NCBI GenBank assembly: GCA_029237735.1
Contig: JAQZBU010000017.1
Coordinates: 1 to 64,000, forward strand
Direction of reading: 5' to 3'
DNA: 64,000 nucleotides
DNA from: Ramlibacter sp.
GTDB lineage: Bacteria; Pseudomonadota; Gammaproteobacteria; Burkholderiales; Burkholderiaceae_C
The notes beneath the pieces are model-generated. The model was not told the origin of the DNA, ran no database searches, and saw only the letters and a list, made by a program, of their open reading frames with translations. A program made the translations under genes and the position numbers. This document shows, piece after piece, positions 8,428 to 16,428 of the stretch (within the stretch, counting starts at the first letter, position 1; every line of letters begins with the position of its first letter).

Positions 8428-9615
8428 ATGAGGACACCATCGCTTTCAAGTGTTGCCGGCCTGGTCGTGGCCGCCGTTGTTGGCTGCGCCGCAGTGGCGC
8501 AATCCCCGCCCGATACGGGGGTGGGACCAAACCCCCAATTGCCGGCGCCCGAGAGGAAAAAGCTGATCCCCACTGTGGATATCGCCCCGGCGGTGGGCTG
8601 GCCCCAAGGCGTACAGCCCAAGGCGCCGGCGGGATTCCGCGTCACAGCCCTTGCAGCGGGGCTGGAACACCCGCGCTGGGTGTATGTGCTGCCCAACGGC
8701 GACGTGCTGGTAGCAGAAAGCAACGCGCCCCCGGCCAAGGATGGTGCCAAGAACGTGCACGCGGAAGGCGTGCGTGGCAAGGCGATGGGCGTTGTGATGA
8801 AACGCGCCGGTGCCGCCGCGAAAAGCGCGAATCGGATCACCTTGCTGCGCGATGCCGACGGGGATGGTGTGGCCGAGCAAAAGACGGTCTTCATGAGCGG
8901 GCTGTTCTCGCCTTTCGGCATGGCGCTGGTGGGCAATGAGCTCTTCATCGCGAACGCGGATGCCATCGTCAAGGTGCCCTACCAGGCCGGGCAGACCAGC
9001 ATCACCGCGGCGCCGGTCAAGTTGACTGACTTGCCGGCTGGTGCCAACCACCATTGGACAAAGAACATCATTGCCAGCGCCGACGGCAGCAAGCTCTACG
9101 CAACCGTGGGCTCCAACAGCAATATTGGCGACAACGGCATGGCTTCAGAGGAAGGCCGCGCGGCGATCTGGGAGGTGGATCGCGCCACGGGCAACAAGCG
9201 ATTGTTCGCGACGGGGCTGCGCAACCCGAACGGACTGGGGTGGGAGCCCCAGAGCAAAGTGGAGATGGTGGCGAAGGCCATCGCGCCCGACTACGGCCTC
9301 GGCTCGCACGTCGCGCCGCTGGGCCTGGCGTTCTCCGATGCGCGTATGCCGCCGCCGTACGCAAGCGGGGCTTTCATCGGAGAACACGGCTCATGGAACC
9401 GCAAGCCGCTGACGGGCTACAAGGTGGTGTTCGTGCCGTTCCAGGCGGGCAGGCCTTCCGGGCAGCCGATGGACTTTCTCACAGGGTTCCTCAGCCCCGA
9501 CGGCAAGGCCTATGGCCGGCCGGTGGGCGTAGCGCTCGACGGCAAGGGCGCGCTGCTGGTAGCCGACGACGTGGGCAACGTGGTCTGGCGGGTCGCGCCC
9601 GGTGCCGCGCGTTAG
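8428..9615 (+). CDS. PQQ-type sugar (sorbosone/glucose) dehydrogenase, periplasmic
   Basis: A 395-residue beta-propeller of the soluble PQQ glucose/L-sorbosone dehydrogenase family, predicted to oxidise an aldose in the periplasm. A signal peptide (MRTPSLSSVAGLVVAAVVGCAAVAQ) is followed by LEHPRWVYVLPNGDVLVAES, a calcium-loop-like DADGDGVAEQ, GLRNPNGLGWEP and GSHVAPLGLAFSDARMPPPYASGAFIGEHGSWNR, the family core. The ATG at 8428 is preferred over a long in-frame extension that would run antisense through alaX. The upstream gap to the divergent alaX is 63 bp. Family is clear, substrate is not. Confidence 0.88.
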   Translation: MRTPSLSSVAGLVVAAVVGCAAVAQSPPDTGVGPNPQLPAPERKKLIPTVDIAPAVGWPQGVQPKAPAGFRVTALAAGLEHPRWVYVLPNGDVLVAESNAPPAKDGAKNVHAEGVRGKAMGVVMKRAGAAAKSANRITLLRDADGDGVAEQKTVFMSGLFSPFGMALVGNELFIANADAIVKVPYQAGQTSITAAPVKLTDLPAGANHHWTKNIIASADGSKLYATVGSNSNIGDNGMASEEGRAAIWEVDRATGNKRLFATGLRNPNGLGWEPQSKVEMVAKAIAPDYGLGSHVAPLGLAFSDARMPPPYASGAFIGEHGSWNRKPLTGYKVVFVPFQAGRPSGQPMDFLTGFLSPDGKAYGRPVGVALDGKGALLVADDVGNVVWRVAPGAAR

Positions 9616-9651
9616 CCGCGTGCTCAATATTGCGGAAGACTACGTCGCCGG

Positions 9652-10647
9652 GTGGGACTCGCCGCTACACCGCAATCTGTGGGAACCTTCCTGAACCACG
9701 TCAACGTCTTGCTGGCGCTCGTCGTCCTTGCCGGCATGTTCGCCGGCTGGCGCAGAGGCTTCGTACTGGGGACGCTGGGGCTTGCGGTGCTCATCGCCGC
9801 CTTGTTACTGGCGTTCCTGGGCTACCAGTATCCGGCGCATTGGCTCGAGCAGAGCCGCTTTGTCGCGAGCCCGTGGGCGCTGCCGGCCGCGTTCCTCGGA
9901 ACCTTCGTCGCCGTGCGGATCTTGCTGGGCGTCGTCGCGAATCGCCTCCTGGCTGCCGTCCCGCACGACGCCCACGTGCACACAGCTAACCGTGCGTTCG
10001 GCGTGCTGCCGGGCTTCGTCAACGGGCTTTTGAACGCGATGATCGTGTCCATGTTGCTGTTGGCCGTGCCGCTGTTCGGCGCGCTGACGCAGCAGACGCG
10101 CGACAGCGTCATCGCGACTCGCCTCGCCGTGCCGGCGGAATGGATTGAGTCTCGGCTCTCGCCGATCTTCGAGGAAGCCGTGAGCAGGACCATGAACCGG
10201 ATGGTCGTGAAGCCCGGCTCGCGGGAACGCATCCCGCTACCCTTTACCGTTTCGAACCCGGCGCCGCGACCCGACCTCGAAGCGCAGATGTTGCACCTGA
10301 TCAATCAGGAGCGCGCGGCGGCGGGCCTGGGCCCATTGCGCGTCGATCCGGAGCTGGCGGAAGTGGCACGCTCGCACTCGCGCGACATGTTCGCGCGCGG
10401 CTATTTCTCGCACATCGCTCCTGACGGCAAGGACCCATTCGACCGCATCCGGCAGGCGCAGGTGCGCTTTCTCACCGCGGGCGAGAATCTCGCACTCGCG
10501 CCGACGCTGCGTCAGGCGCACGAAGGTCTGATGAACTCACCCGGCCATCGCGCCAACATTCTTCGGCCTGCGTTCGGCCGGGTTGGCATTGGCATTGTCG
10601 ACGGCGGGATGCGCGGGCAGATGGTGACGCAGAACTTCCGCAATTAG
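9652..10647 (+). CDS. CvpA-like membrane domain fused to a CAP (SCP/PR1) domain
   Basis: A 331-residue two-part protein. Residues 18-145 hold four hydrophobic segments of CvpA/colicin V production type (LLALVVLAGMFAGWRRGFVLG opens the domain). Residues 208-331 are an extracytoplasmic CAP domain with LINQERAAAGLGPLRVDPELAEVARSHS, the candidate cavity residues His242, Glu278 (AGENL) and His299 (SPGHRANIL), and the C-terminal VTQNF. The start is a GTG at 9652; no good ATG exists. It lies 36 bp after the sugar dehydrogenase and may share its transcript. Function is unknown; the fusion places a CAP domain on the outer face of the inner membrane. Confidence 0.82.
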   Translation: MGLAATPQSVGTFLNHVNVLLALVVLAGMFAGWRRGFVLGTLGLAVLIAALLLAFLGYQYPAHWLEQSRFVASPWALPAAFLGTFVAVRILLGVVANRLLAAVPHDAHVHTANRAFGVLPGFVNGLLNAMIVSMLLLAVPLFGALTQQTRDSVIATRLAVPAEWIESRLSPIFEEAVSRTMNRMVVKPGSRERIPLPFTVSNPAPRPDLEAQMLHLINQERAAAGLGPLRVDPELAEVARSHSRDMFARGYFSHIAPDGKDPFDRIRQAQVRFLTAGENLALAPTLRQAHEGLMNSPGHRANILRPAFGRVGIGIVDGGMRGQMVTQNFRN

Positions 10648-10658
10648 CCGGCGTGCGC

Positions 10659-11543
10659 TCAAGGCTCCGGAGGCGCGCCCTTGAATGGGTTGAACCCCGT
10701 CACCAGCGCCATCGCGGCCAGTACCAGCAGGCAGCCGGGCAGCATGCCCGCCGTCACCGGCTCGTCGAGGAACAGGCCGCCCCAGGTCACACCGAACAGG
10801 GGAATCATGAAGGCCGGCGATGTGGCAGCGCTGGCAGGGATCTCGCGCATGAGTCGCATGCTGAGCCAATACATGAAGCCGGAAGTCACCATGCCAAGTA
10901 CGGCCACGGACAGCATCGCGCCGGTGGTGGGCCGCATGGATGGCGCTGTCGCCGCCATCGGCAGCAGCAACAGGAGCGTGGCCGCCACGTGCACGGCGGC
11001 CGAGGCGGGCAGCGGCCCGTGGGCGAGCGTGGCTCGCTTCATCAGGATCGCGCCCAGGCCGTAGCAACAGGAAGCGGCGACGCAGGCCAGCGCGGCCACC
11101 ACCACCTTCGCATCCACCGCGATCGGCCCGAGCCGCACCAGCAGCGCGACGCCGGTGAAGCCGAGCGCGCAGCCCGCGAGCCGGCGCGCCGTCAGGCGCT
11201 CCTCGCCAATCGCCGCGGCCCCCATGATGCCGAACAGCGGCGCCGTCGCATTCAGCACGGCGGAGTAGCCGGCCGGCAGCACCAGTCCGGCCCAGTTGAA
11301 CAGTACGAAGGGTGCCACCACCGTAAGCAGGCTGAGCACCGTCACGCGGCGCCACGTCGCTTTGCCGGGCCACTGCTGGCGTAGCGCGCGCATGAGCACC
11401 GCCAGCACCAGCGCGGCGAGAACGCAGCGGATGCCTGCCAAGCCCAGCGGTCCGAAGGCGGGGCTGGCCACGCGGATGAGCGGGAACGACGCGCCCCACA
11501 GCGCGGACAGGAAAATCAGTTGAAGAAAGTGACGCGTTCGCAT
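10659..11543 (-). CDS. DMT-superfamily (EamA) transporter
   Basis: A 294-residue inner-membrane protein with two EamA repeats and about ten hydrophobic helices. The opening LSALWGASFPLIRVA and the mid-protein repeat LACVAASCCYGLGAILMKRAT are the family signatures, and the second repeat ends with LFLDEPVTAGMLPGCLLVLAAMAL. Probably a metabolite or amino-acid exporter; substrate cannot be told from sequence. It converges with the CvpA-CAP gene (stops 11 bp apart) and is divergent from the aldo/keto reductase across 105 bp. Confidence 0.85.
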   Translation of the reverse strand: MRTRHFLQLIFLSALWGASFPLIRVASPAFGPLGLAGIRCVLAALVLAVLMRALRQQWPGKATWRRVTVLSLLTVVAPFVLFNWAGLVLPAGYSAVLNATAPLFGIMGAAAIGEERLTARRLAGCALGFTGVALLVRLGPIAVDAKVVVAALACVAASCCYGLGAILMKRATLAHGPLPASAAVHVAATLLLLLPMAATAPSMRPTTGAMLSVAVLGMVTSGFMYWLSMRLMREIPASAATSPAFMIPLFGVTWGGLFLDEPVTAGMLPGCLLVLAAMALVTGFNPFKGAPPEP

Positions 11544-11648
11544 GGCGTTTTGACCTGATCATCGCAGGACGGGACGCCTAACAGTTTCGACGTACACGCC
11601 TGCGCGGCACGCGGCACGCGATTAGACTGCCCGTGAAAAGGTGGCCCG

Positions 11649-12548
11649 ATGCAACGCCGCACCCTGTTGAACCTCGTGCCCGCACTGACCTGCGCTGGGG
11701 CATTGGCACAGCCCGCCCCACGCACGGCACCGCTGGGCAGGCGCATCCCGTCGTCCGGCGAGGAGATCCCGCTCGTCGGCCTGGGGAGCTGGATCACCTT
11801 CAACGTCGGCCATGACCGCGAGGCGCGCGCGAACTGCGCCGAGGTCATGCGCAACTTCTTCGCCGCGGGCGGTCGCCTGATCGACTCTTCGCCGATGTAT
11901 GGCTCGTCGCAAGGCGTGATCGGCGATGGTCTGCAGAAAATCGGCTCGGCGCGCCAGGTTTTTTCCGCGGACAAGGTGTGGACGTCGTCCGGCGGCGCGG
12001 CGCAGGTGGAAGCTTCACGCAACCTGTGGCGCGTGCCACGCTTCGATTTGCTCCAGGTGCACAACCTGCTAGCTTGGGAGAAACAGTTGCCACTGCTGCA
12101 AGCCATGAAGGCCGAAGGGCGCCTGCGTTATGTGGGCATCACCACCTCGGAAGGCCGGCGCCACCGCGATATCGAGAAGATCATGCGCGGCCACCGCATC
12201 GATTTCGTTCAGCTCACCTACAACCCACTCGATCGCGAAGCGGAGCAGCGCTTGCTGCCGCTGGCGCGCGAGCGTGGCATTGCGGTGCTTGCGAACCGGC
12301 CGTTCCGCGAAGGCGCGCTGCTTCGCGATTTGCGGCGCCACCCAGTGCCGCCCTGGGCGGCGGAGATCGATTGCTCGAGCTGGGCACAGGTGGTGCTGAA
12401 ATTCATCGTCTCTCATCCGGCTATCACCTGTGCCATCCCGGCGACCAGCCAGGTGGCCCATGTGCGCGAAAACATGTCCGCAGCCACGGGGCGCATGCCC
12501 GACGATGCCATGCGCCAGCGCATCACCGCGTACATCGCGAACCTGTAA
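11649..12548 (+). CDS. Aldo/keto reductase with an N-terminal signal-like sequence
   Basis: A 299-residue NADPH-type aldo/keto reductase TIM barrel. The catalytic tetrad is readable as Asp79 and Tyr84 (RLIDSSPMYG), Lys109 (SADKVW) and His138 (LLQVHNL), and the cofactor region appears as AIPATSQVAHVREN near the C-terminus. Unusually the protein begins MQRRTLLNLVPALTCAGALAQPAP, which looks like a twin-arginine or Sec signal rather than the usual short cytosolic start. The following DUF6064 gene begins three bases after the stop, so the two are likely translated from one mRNA. Confidence 0.85.
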   Translation: MQRRTLLNLVPALTCAGALAQPAPRTAPLGRRIPSSGEEIPLVGLGSWITFNVGHDREARANCAEVMRNFFAAGGRLIDSSPMYGSSQGVIGDGLQKIGSARQVFSADKVWTSSGGAAQVEASRNLWRVPRFDLLQVHNLLAWEKQLPLLQAMKAEGRLRYVGITTSEGRRHRDIEKIMRGHRIDFVQLTYNPLDREAEQRLLPLARERGIAVLANRPFREGALLRDLRRHPVPPWAAEIDCSSWAQVVLKFIVSHPAITCAIPATSQVAHVRENMSAATGRMPDDAMRQRITAYIANL

Positions 12549-12551
12549 GCC

Positions 12552-13148
12552 ATGTCCGAGTGGTGCACTTACCGGCTCTCGGATTTCCTGATGTTTTCGC
12601 CGGCCACGTACTGGAGGCTGGTGGAGCGCTACAACCGTGAAGTATGGCCCTTGCAGCTACTGACGGTCGCAGCCGGTGCGATGTTGCTGTGGTGGGCGGC
12701 TGCGCGAAGGCCGGGAGCGGGCAGGTGGGCCGCAGGGGTGTTGGCGCCGATGTGGCTTTTTGTTGGGTGGGCCTACTACTGGCAGCGTTATGCGCCGATC
12801 AACTGGGCCGCGGAGTATTTCGCGATTGCTTGCGCGCTGCAGGCCATGCTGCTGTTCGTCGTTGCAATATTCCCCAAGGGCGCTGACGCACGGTCCACCG
12901 GCCCGCTGGTGCTCACCGGCGGGCTGGCTTTGGCGGGGATCGGCATGTTCGTCTATCCCTTCCTTGCCCTCGTGGCAAACCGACCCTGGAGCCAGGCCGA
13001 AGTGTTCGGCATCATGCCCGGGCCCACGGCGATGGGAACCTTGGGGCTGCTGCTTCTCGCCGGCCGGCCCCACGGCCTATGGCTCGCAATGGTTCCGGCG
13101 TTTTCCCTGCTGGCAGAGCTGGCGACCCGCTGGGCATTGCAGGGGTGA
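12552..13148 (+). CDS. DUF6064-like integral membrane protein
   Basis: A 198-residue protein with about six hydrophobic segments and a characteristic start in which the sequence SDFLMFSPATYWRLVERYNREVWPLQ precedes the first helix. This pattern matches the uncharacterised DUF6064 family. The motif PGPTAMGTLGLLLLA lies in the last third. Encoded three bases after the aldo/keto reductase, so an operon is likely. No function is known. Confidence 0.72.
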   Translation: MSEWCTYRLSDFLMFSPATYWRLVERYNREVWPLQLLTVAAGAMLLWWAAARRPGAGRWAAGVLAPMWLFVGWAYYWQRYAPINWAAEYFAIACALQAMLLFVVAIFPKGADARSTGPLVLTGGLALAGIGMFVYPFLALVANRPWSQAEVFGIMPGPTAMGTLGLLLLAGRPHGLWLAMVPAFSLLAELATRWALQG

Positions 13149-13195
13149 CGTAAAGGCGCCACCTATTGGCCCGCAGTCTCAGGTAGCCTCGGCGC

Positions 13196-14440
13196 ATGGA
13201 CATCAACATCATTGCTGCCGTGGTTTTCGGACTGGCCCTCGTCCACACGTTTGCGACCAAGTTCTTCGAAAAGATGGCGTCCCGAATGCCCAGGCACTCC
13301 GGGCTGCTGCACCTGCTGGGCGAGGTGGAAGTGGTGTTCGGCTTCTGGGCCTTCGTGCTGATCGCGATCATGGCGGCTGTTTCGGGCGGCCCGAAGGCCA
13401 TCGAATATGCGGAATCCCGCCAATACACTGAGCCGCTGTTCGTGTTCGTCATCATGGTCGTGGCGGCGTCGAGACCCGTGCTGGTGGCCATCGAGGCATT
13501 GATTGCTTTCATCGCCAGGCTGGCGCCCCTGCCAACGGTGGTTGCGCAAGTTTGGCTGTGCCTTGCGCTGGTGCCCATCATCGGCTCCCTCATCACCGAG
13601 CCCGCCGCGATGACCCTCGCGGCGCTCATGCTGGCGCCCCTCGTGTTTCGACCCGGCATGCCGGAATGGCTCAAGTACGGCGCCCTGGGCGTCTTGTTCG
13701 TCAACGTTTCCATCGGGGGCACATTGACGTCCTTCGCGGCGCCGCCCGTACTGATGGTCGCGACCACCTGGAACTGGAGCAGCGCCTTCATGGCCGCCAC
13801 GTTCGGGTGGAAGGCGGCCATTGCAGTGCTCATCAATGCCACAGCCGTCACGTTCCTGCTGCGCAGCCACCTAAAAGCCGAGCCTTCCGAACCGATGACC
13901 GGCCTGATCCAGGTCCCCGCTGTGGTGAGCGCCATTCACCTGACGTTTCTGGCGGCCGTGGTGGCTTTCGCCCATCATCCCGTGATATTTCTTGGCCTTT
14001 TCATGCTGTTTCTCGGCTTCGCGCAGGCTTACGGGCGCTACCAGAGCCAACTCATTTTGAAAGAGGCGCTGCTGGTCGCTTTTTTTCTCGCGGGCCTGGT
14101 CGTACTCGGCGGCATGCAGCAATGGTGGCTGCAGCCGATCGTCTCCAGCCTCCAGCCCACGGCGCTTTTCTTCGGTGCGCTCGGACTGACGGCGATTACC
14201 GACAACGCGGCACTGACCTACCTGGGTTCGCTGATCGAGGGTATGTCGGATGCCGCGAAGTACATGCTGGTCGCCGGCGCGGTGGCCGGGGGCGGGCTAA
14301 CGGTGATTGCGAACGCGCCGAACCCCGCAGGAGTGTCCCTGCTGAAGGCGGGGTTCAACGACGGCTCCATCGGAGCCGGCGGCCTGTTGCTGGGCGCCCT
14401 GGCGCCGACCGTGGTCGCGGCTGTGCTGTTCCTGTTGTAG
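13196..14440 (+). CDS. Putative Na+/H+ antiporter (Na_H_antiport_3 type)
   Basis: A 414-residue inner-membrane protein with ten or more helices. The sequence GEVEVVFGFWAFVLI near residue 45, SLITEPAAMTLAALMLAP, VNVSIGGTLTSFAAPPVLMVA, AITDNAALTYLGSLIEG and NAPNPAGVSLLK match the putative sodium/proton antiporter family related to the ion-transporter superfamily. Acidic residues buried in predicted helices (E45, E47, the E in ITEP, the D in ITDNAA) are candidates for cation binding. Start 47 bp after the DUF6064 gene. Converges with the UspA gene. Confidence 0.8.
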   Translation: MDINIIAAVVFGLALVHTFATKFFEKMASRMPRHSGLLHLLGEVEVVFGFWAFVLIAIMAAVSGGPKAIEYAESRQYTEPLFVFVIMVVAASRPVLVAIEALIAFIARLAPLPTVVAQVWLCLALVPIIGSLITEPAAMTLAALMLAPLVFRPGMPEWLKYGALGVLFVNVSIGGTLTSFAAPPVLMVATTWNWSSAFMAATFGWKAAIAVLINATAVTFLLRSHLKAEPSEPMTGLIQVPAVVSAIHLTFLAAVVAFAHHPVIFLGLFMLFLGFAQAYGRYQSQLILKEALLVAFFLAGLVVLGGMQQWWLQPIVSSLQPTALFFGALGLTAITDNAALTYLGSLIEGMSDAAKYMLVAGAVAGGGLTVIANAPNPAGVSLLKAGFNDGSIGAGGLLLGALAPTVVAAVLFLL

Positions 14441-14457
14441 TAGCGCGGGAGCCGCAG

Positions 14458-14880
14458 TTACTTGATCAGCACGACCGGCACGTCGACCAGGTTCACGACC
14501 CGCGTGGCCACGGAGCCGATCACGACGTTCGGGATCGGGCCCATGCCGCGCGTTCCCATGATCACGGCGTCGCATCCTTTTTCTTTGACATGCAACGCGA
14601 TTTCGCTGCCCGCCCCGCCCACCCTGTAGCTCGCCTTGAACGGTACACCGGCCCGGTCGAGCGCGTCCCGAGCCGGCTGCAGCATCCGGTCGGCTTCACC
14701 GGCGTAGATTTTGTGTATTTCTTCCTGCGTCATCGCGGCGTTGGATCTCAGCGGCATGGGGTCCAGCACGTACAGCAACTCAAGCTCCATGCTGGGCTTT
14801 TCCCGCATGGACTCGGCCGCGTATGCGACGGCGCGCAATGCGTTGTCGGACCCATCGAAGGGGACAAGAGCTCGTTTCAT
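14458..14880 (-). CDS. Universal stress protein, UspA family
   Basis: A 140-residue cytosolic UspA-fold protein. It opens MKRALVPFDGSDNALRA and carries the ATP-binding signature G-2x-G-9x-G(S) in MGTRGMGPIPNVVIGSVATRVV close to the C-terminus, so it is probably an ATP-binding type. Exact role in stress tolerance is unknown. Divergent from the glycine-zipper gene, so the 104-bp gap between them contains the direct-repeat promoter described at 14921. Confidence 0.92.
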   Translation of the reverse strand: MKRALVPFDGSDNALRAVAYAAESMREKPSMELELLYVLDPMPLRSNAAMTQEEIHKIYAGEADRMLQPARDALDRAGVPFKASYRVGGAGSEIALHVKEKGCDAVIMGTRGMGPIPNVVIGSVATRVVNLVDVPVVLIK

Positions 14881-14920
14881 CTGTTCACCATGCTTTGCTG
14901 AAACCCAAATACTACCGTCC

Positions 14921-14955
14921 GTTCAGCTTGCGTTCATGCAAGCACCATCAAGATG
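14921..14955 (+). promoter_or_regulatory. Direct-repeat promoter, likely OmpR-type regulator site
   Basis: Two GTTCA half-sites (14921-14925 and 14932-14936) are spaced exactly 11 bp start to start, the helical spacing typical of OmpR/PhoB-family dimers. A CAAGATG sequence follows 17 bp after the second half-site and could serve as the -10 region. The whole arrangement, with the same spacing, recurs in front of the gene at 17852. Because an OmpR-type regulator is encoded in the operon between them, autoregulation is a natural reading. Confidence 0.6.
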
Positions 14956-14984
14956 CGAGCCATACCAACCACAGAGGGATCCTC

Positions 14985-15491
14985 ATGAAACGTCTCGCAC
15001 TTGCTTTGCTCGCCGCCTCCGGAATGGCCGCGGCCCAGGCCGAAACCTTCTTCGACAACGCCCGCGTGCGCAGCGCGGAACCGCAATACGAGACCGTCAA
15101 CGTCCCGCGTGAAGAGTGCAGCGTGCAGGTCGTCAACGAAACCCGGCGTGTCGATGGCGGCACTAACTACGGCGGCGCCGTCGTCGGCGGTGTCGCGGGT
15201 GCCGTTCTAGGCAACCAGGTCGGCAAAGGCCACGGCCGGGAAGCCGCCACGGCCGTAGGCGCGGTGGTCGGCGCCCTGGCGGGTGACCGAATCGCCAACC
15301 AGGGTCGCGAACAGTATCAGGTGGTGCCCCGCGAAGTAACCAGCTGCCGCACCGTGACCGAAGCCCAGACGCGGCTCACCGGCTTTCGCGTCCACTATGA
15401 CTATCGTGGCCAGCAATACTCCACTTTCATGCGGGACAACCCCGGCCCCAACCTGCAGGTGCGGGTTTCGGTGGAGCCTGTTGTCCGGTAG
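14985..15491 (+). CDS. Glycine-zipper 2TM envelope protein
   Basis: A 168-residue exported protein: signal peptide (MKRLALALLAASGMAAAQA), a cysteine-bearing segment VPREECSVQVVNETR, then a glycine zipper GGAVVGGVAGAVLGNQVGKGHGREAATAVGAVVGALAGDRIA (residues about 65-108), and a C-terminal domain with VTSCRTVTEAQTRLTGFRVHYDYRGQQY. It resembles the Rick_17kDa_Anti/SlyB type of outer-membrane-associated proteins, though without a lipobox cysteine. First gene after the direct-repeat promoter and followed 18 bp later by the PepSY gene. Confidence 0.82.
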   Translation: MKRLALALLAASGMAAAQAETFFDNARVRSAEPQYETVNVPREECSVQVVNETRRVDGGTNYGGAVVGGVAGAVLGNQVGKGHGREAATAVGAVVGALAGDRIANQGREQYQVVPREVTSCRTVTEAQTRLTGFRVHYDYRGQQYSTFMRDNPGPNLQVRVSVEPVVR

Positions 15492-15509
15492 TACGATCGC
15501 TGTTGCGCA

Positions 15510-15734
15510 ATGAAACAACTGCTCGCGCCTATCTGCGCCGCCCTCCTGTTGCTCTCCGCCCCTGCCTGGGCGGACATCTCCCGCGACGATGCCGCCGCGG
15601 TGGCGCAGCGCGCAAGTGGCGGTCGGGTCCTCTCGGTGGAGAAAGCCGGGCCGGCCTGGCGGGTCAAAGTGGTGACGGCCAAGGGCGAAGTCCGGGTGAT
15701 CATGGTGGACGCCGCGACGGGCCGGGTGCAGTAA
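15510..15734 (+). CDS. Small secreted PepSY-domain protein
   Basis: A 74-residue protein with a signal peptide (MKQLLAPICAALLLLSAPAWA) followed by a single PepSY domain (DISRDDAAAVAQRASGGRVLSVEKAGPAWRVKVVTAKGEVRVIMVDAATGRV). PepSY domains are thought to bind or inhibit peptidases; small ones are often encoded beside two-component systems in proteobacteria and may act as periplasmic signal input. It lies between the glycine-zipper gene and the regulator gene, all in one direction with short gaps. Confidence 0.85.
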   Translation: MKQLLAPICAALLLLSAPAWADISRDDAAAVAQRASGGRVLSVEKAGPAWRVKVVTAKGEVRVIMVDAATGRVQ

Positions 15735-15756
15735 CCACGCGCGAGGCTGCTTCACC

Positions 15757-16428
15757 ATGCGCCTTCTGCTGATCGAGGACGACGCCGCGCTGCGGTTGGG
15801 CCTGGCCCGCAAGCTCGAGGCAGACGGCTTTCGGGTGGACCAGGCCGCCGACGGCGAGGACGGCCTGTTCCAGGCGCGCGAGTACCCCGTGGACCTCGCC
15901 ATCGTCGACCTGGGGCTGCCCAAGCTGAGTGGCCTCTCCGTTGTGCAGCGCCTGCGCGCGGATGGCCGCACGATCCCGATCCTGATCCTCACCGCGCGCG
16001 GCAGCTGGCAGGACAAGGTGGTGGGGCTGGAGGCCGGCGCCGATGACTATCTGGTCAAACCATTCGAATATCCCGAGCTCGCCGCGCGCGTGAAAGCCCT
16101 GCTGCGCCGCTCAATGAAGGCGACTTCCGACGTGCTCACGCTCGGGCCGCTCGGCATCGATTTTTCGGCTCAATCCGCGCGCCTGAACGGCGAGTCGCTG
16201 GACCTGACGACCTACGAATACCGCGTGCTCGAACTGCTGGTGCGCGAACGCGCGCGGGTAGTGAGCAAGCAGGAACTCTCCGACTACCTCTATCCCCACG
16301 ACGAGGACCGCGACAGCAACGTGCTGGAAGTGCTGGTAGGCCGCCTGCGCCGCAAGCTGGACCCGGACGGCACGCTGGCGCCGATCGAAACGCTGCGCGG
16401 GCGCGGCTACCGCTTCACCCTCGGATGA
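15757..16428 (+). CDS. OmpR/PhoB-family response regulator (QseB/PmrA-like)
   Basis: A 223-residue two-domain regulator. The receiver domain (1-115) has the acidic pocket IEDDA, the phospho-acceptor Asp51 in LAIVDLGLPKLSG, the switch Thr in LILTARG and Lys in DDYLVKPF. The C-terminal winged helix (about 125-222) has LTTYEYRVLELLVRERARVVSKQELSDYLYPHDEDRDSNVLEVLVGRLRRKL, ending RGRGYRFTLG. Its stop overlaps the kinase start by four bases (ATGA). It is a candidate to bind the two direct-repeat promoters at 14921 and 17792. Confidence 0.94.
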   Translation: MRLLLIEDDAALRLGLARKLEADGFRVDQAADGEDGLFQAREYPVDLAIVDLGLPKLSGLSVVQRLRADGRTIPILILTARGSWQDKVVGLEAGADDYLVKPFEYPELAARVKALLRRSMKATSDVLTLGPLGIDFSAQSARLNGESLDLTTYEYRVLELLVRERARVVSKQELSDYLYPHDEDRDSNVLEVLVGRLRRKLDPDGTLAPIETLRGRGYRFTLG

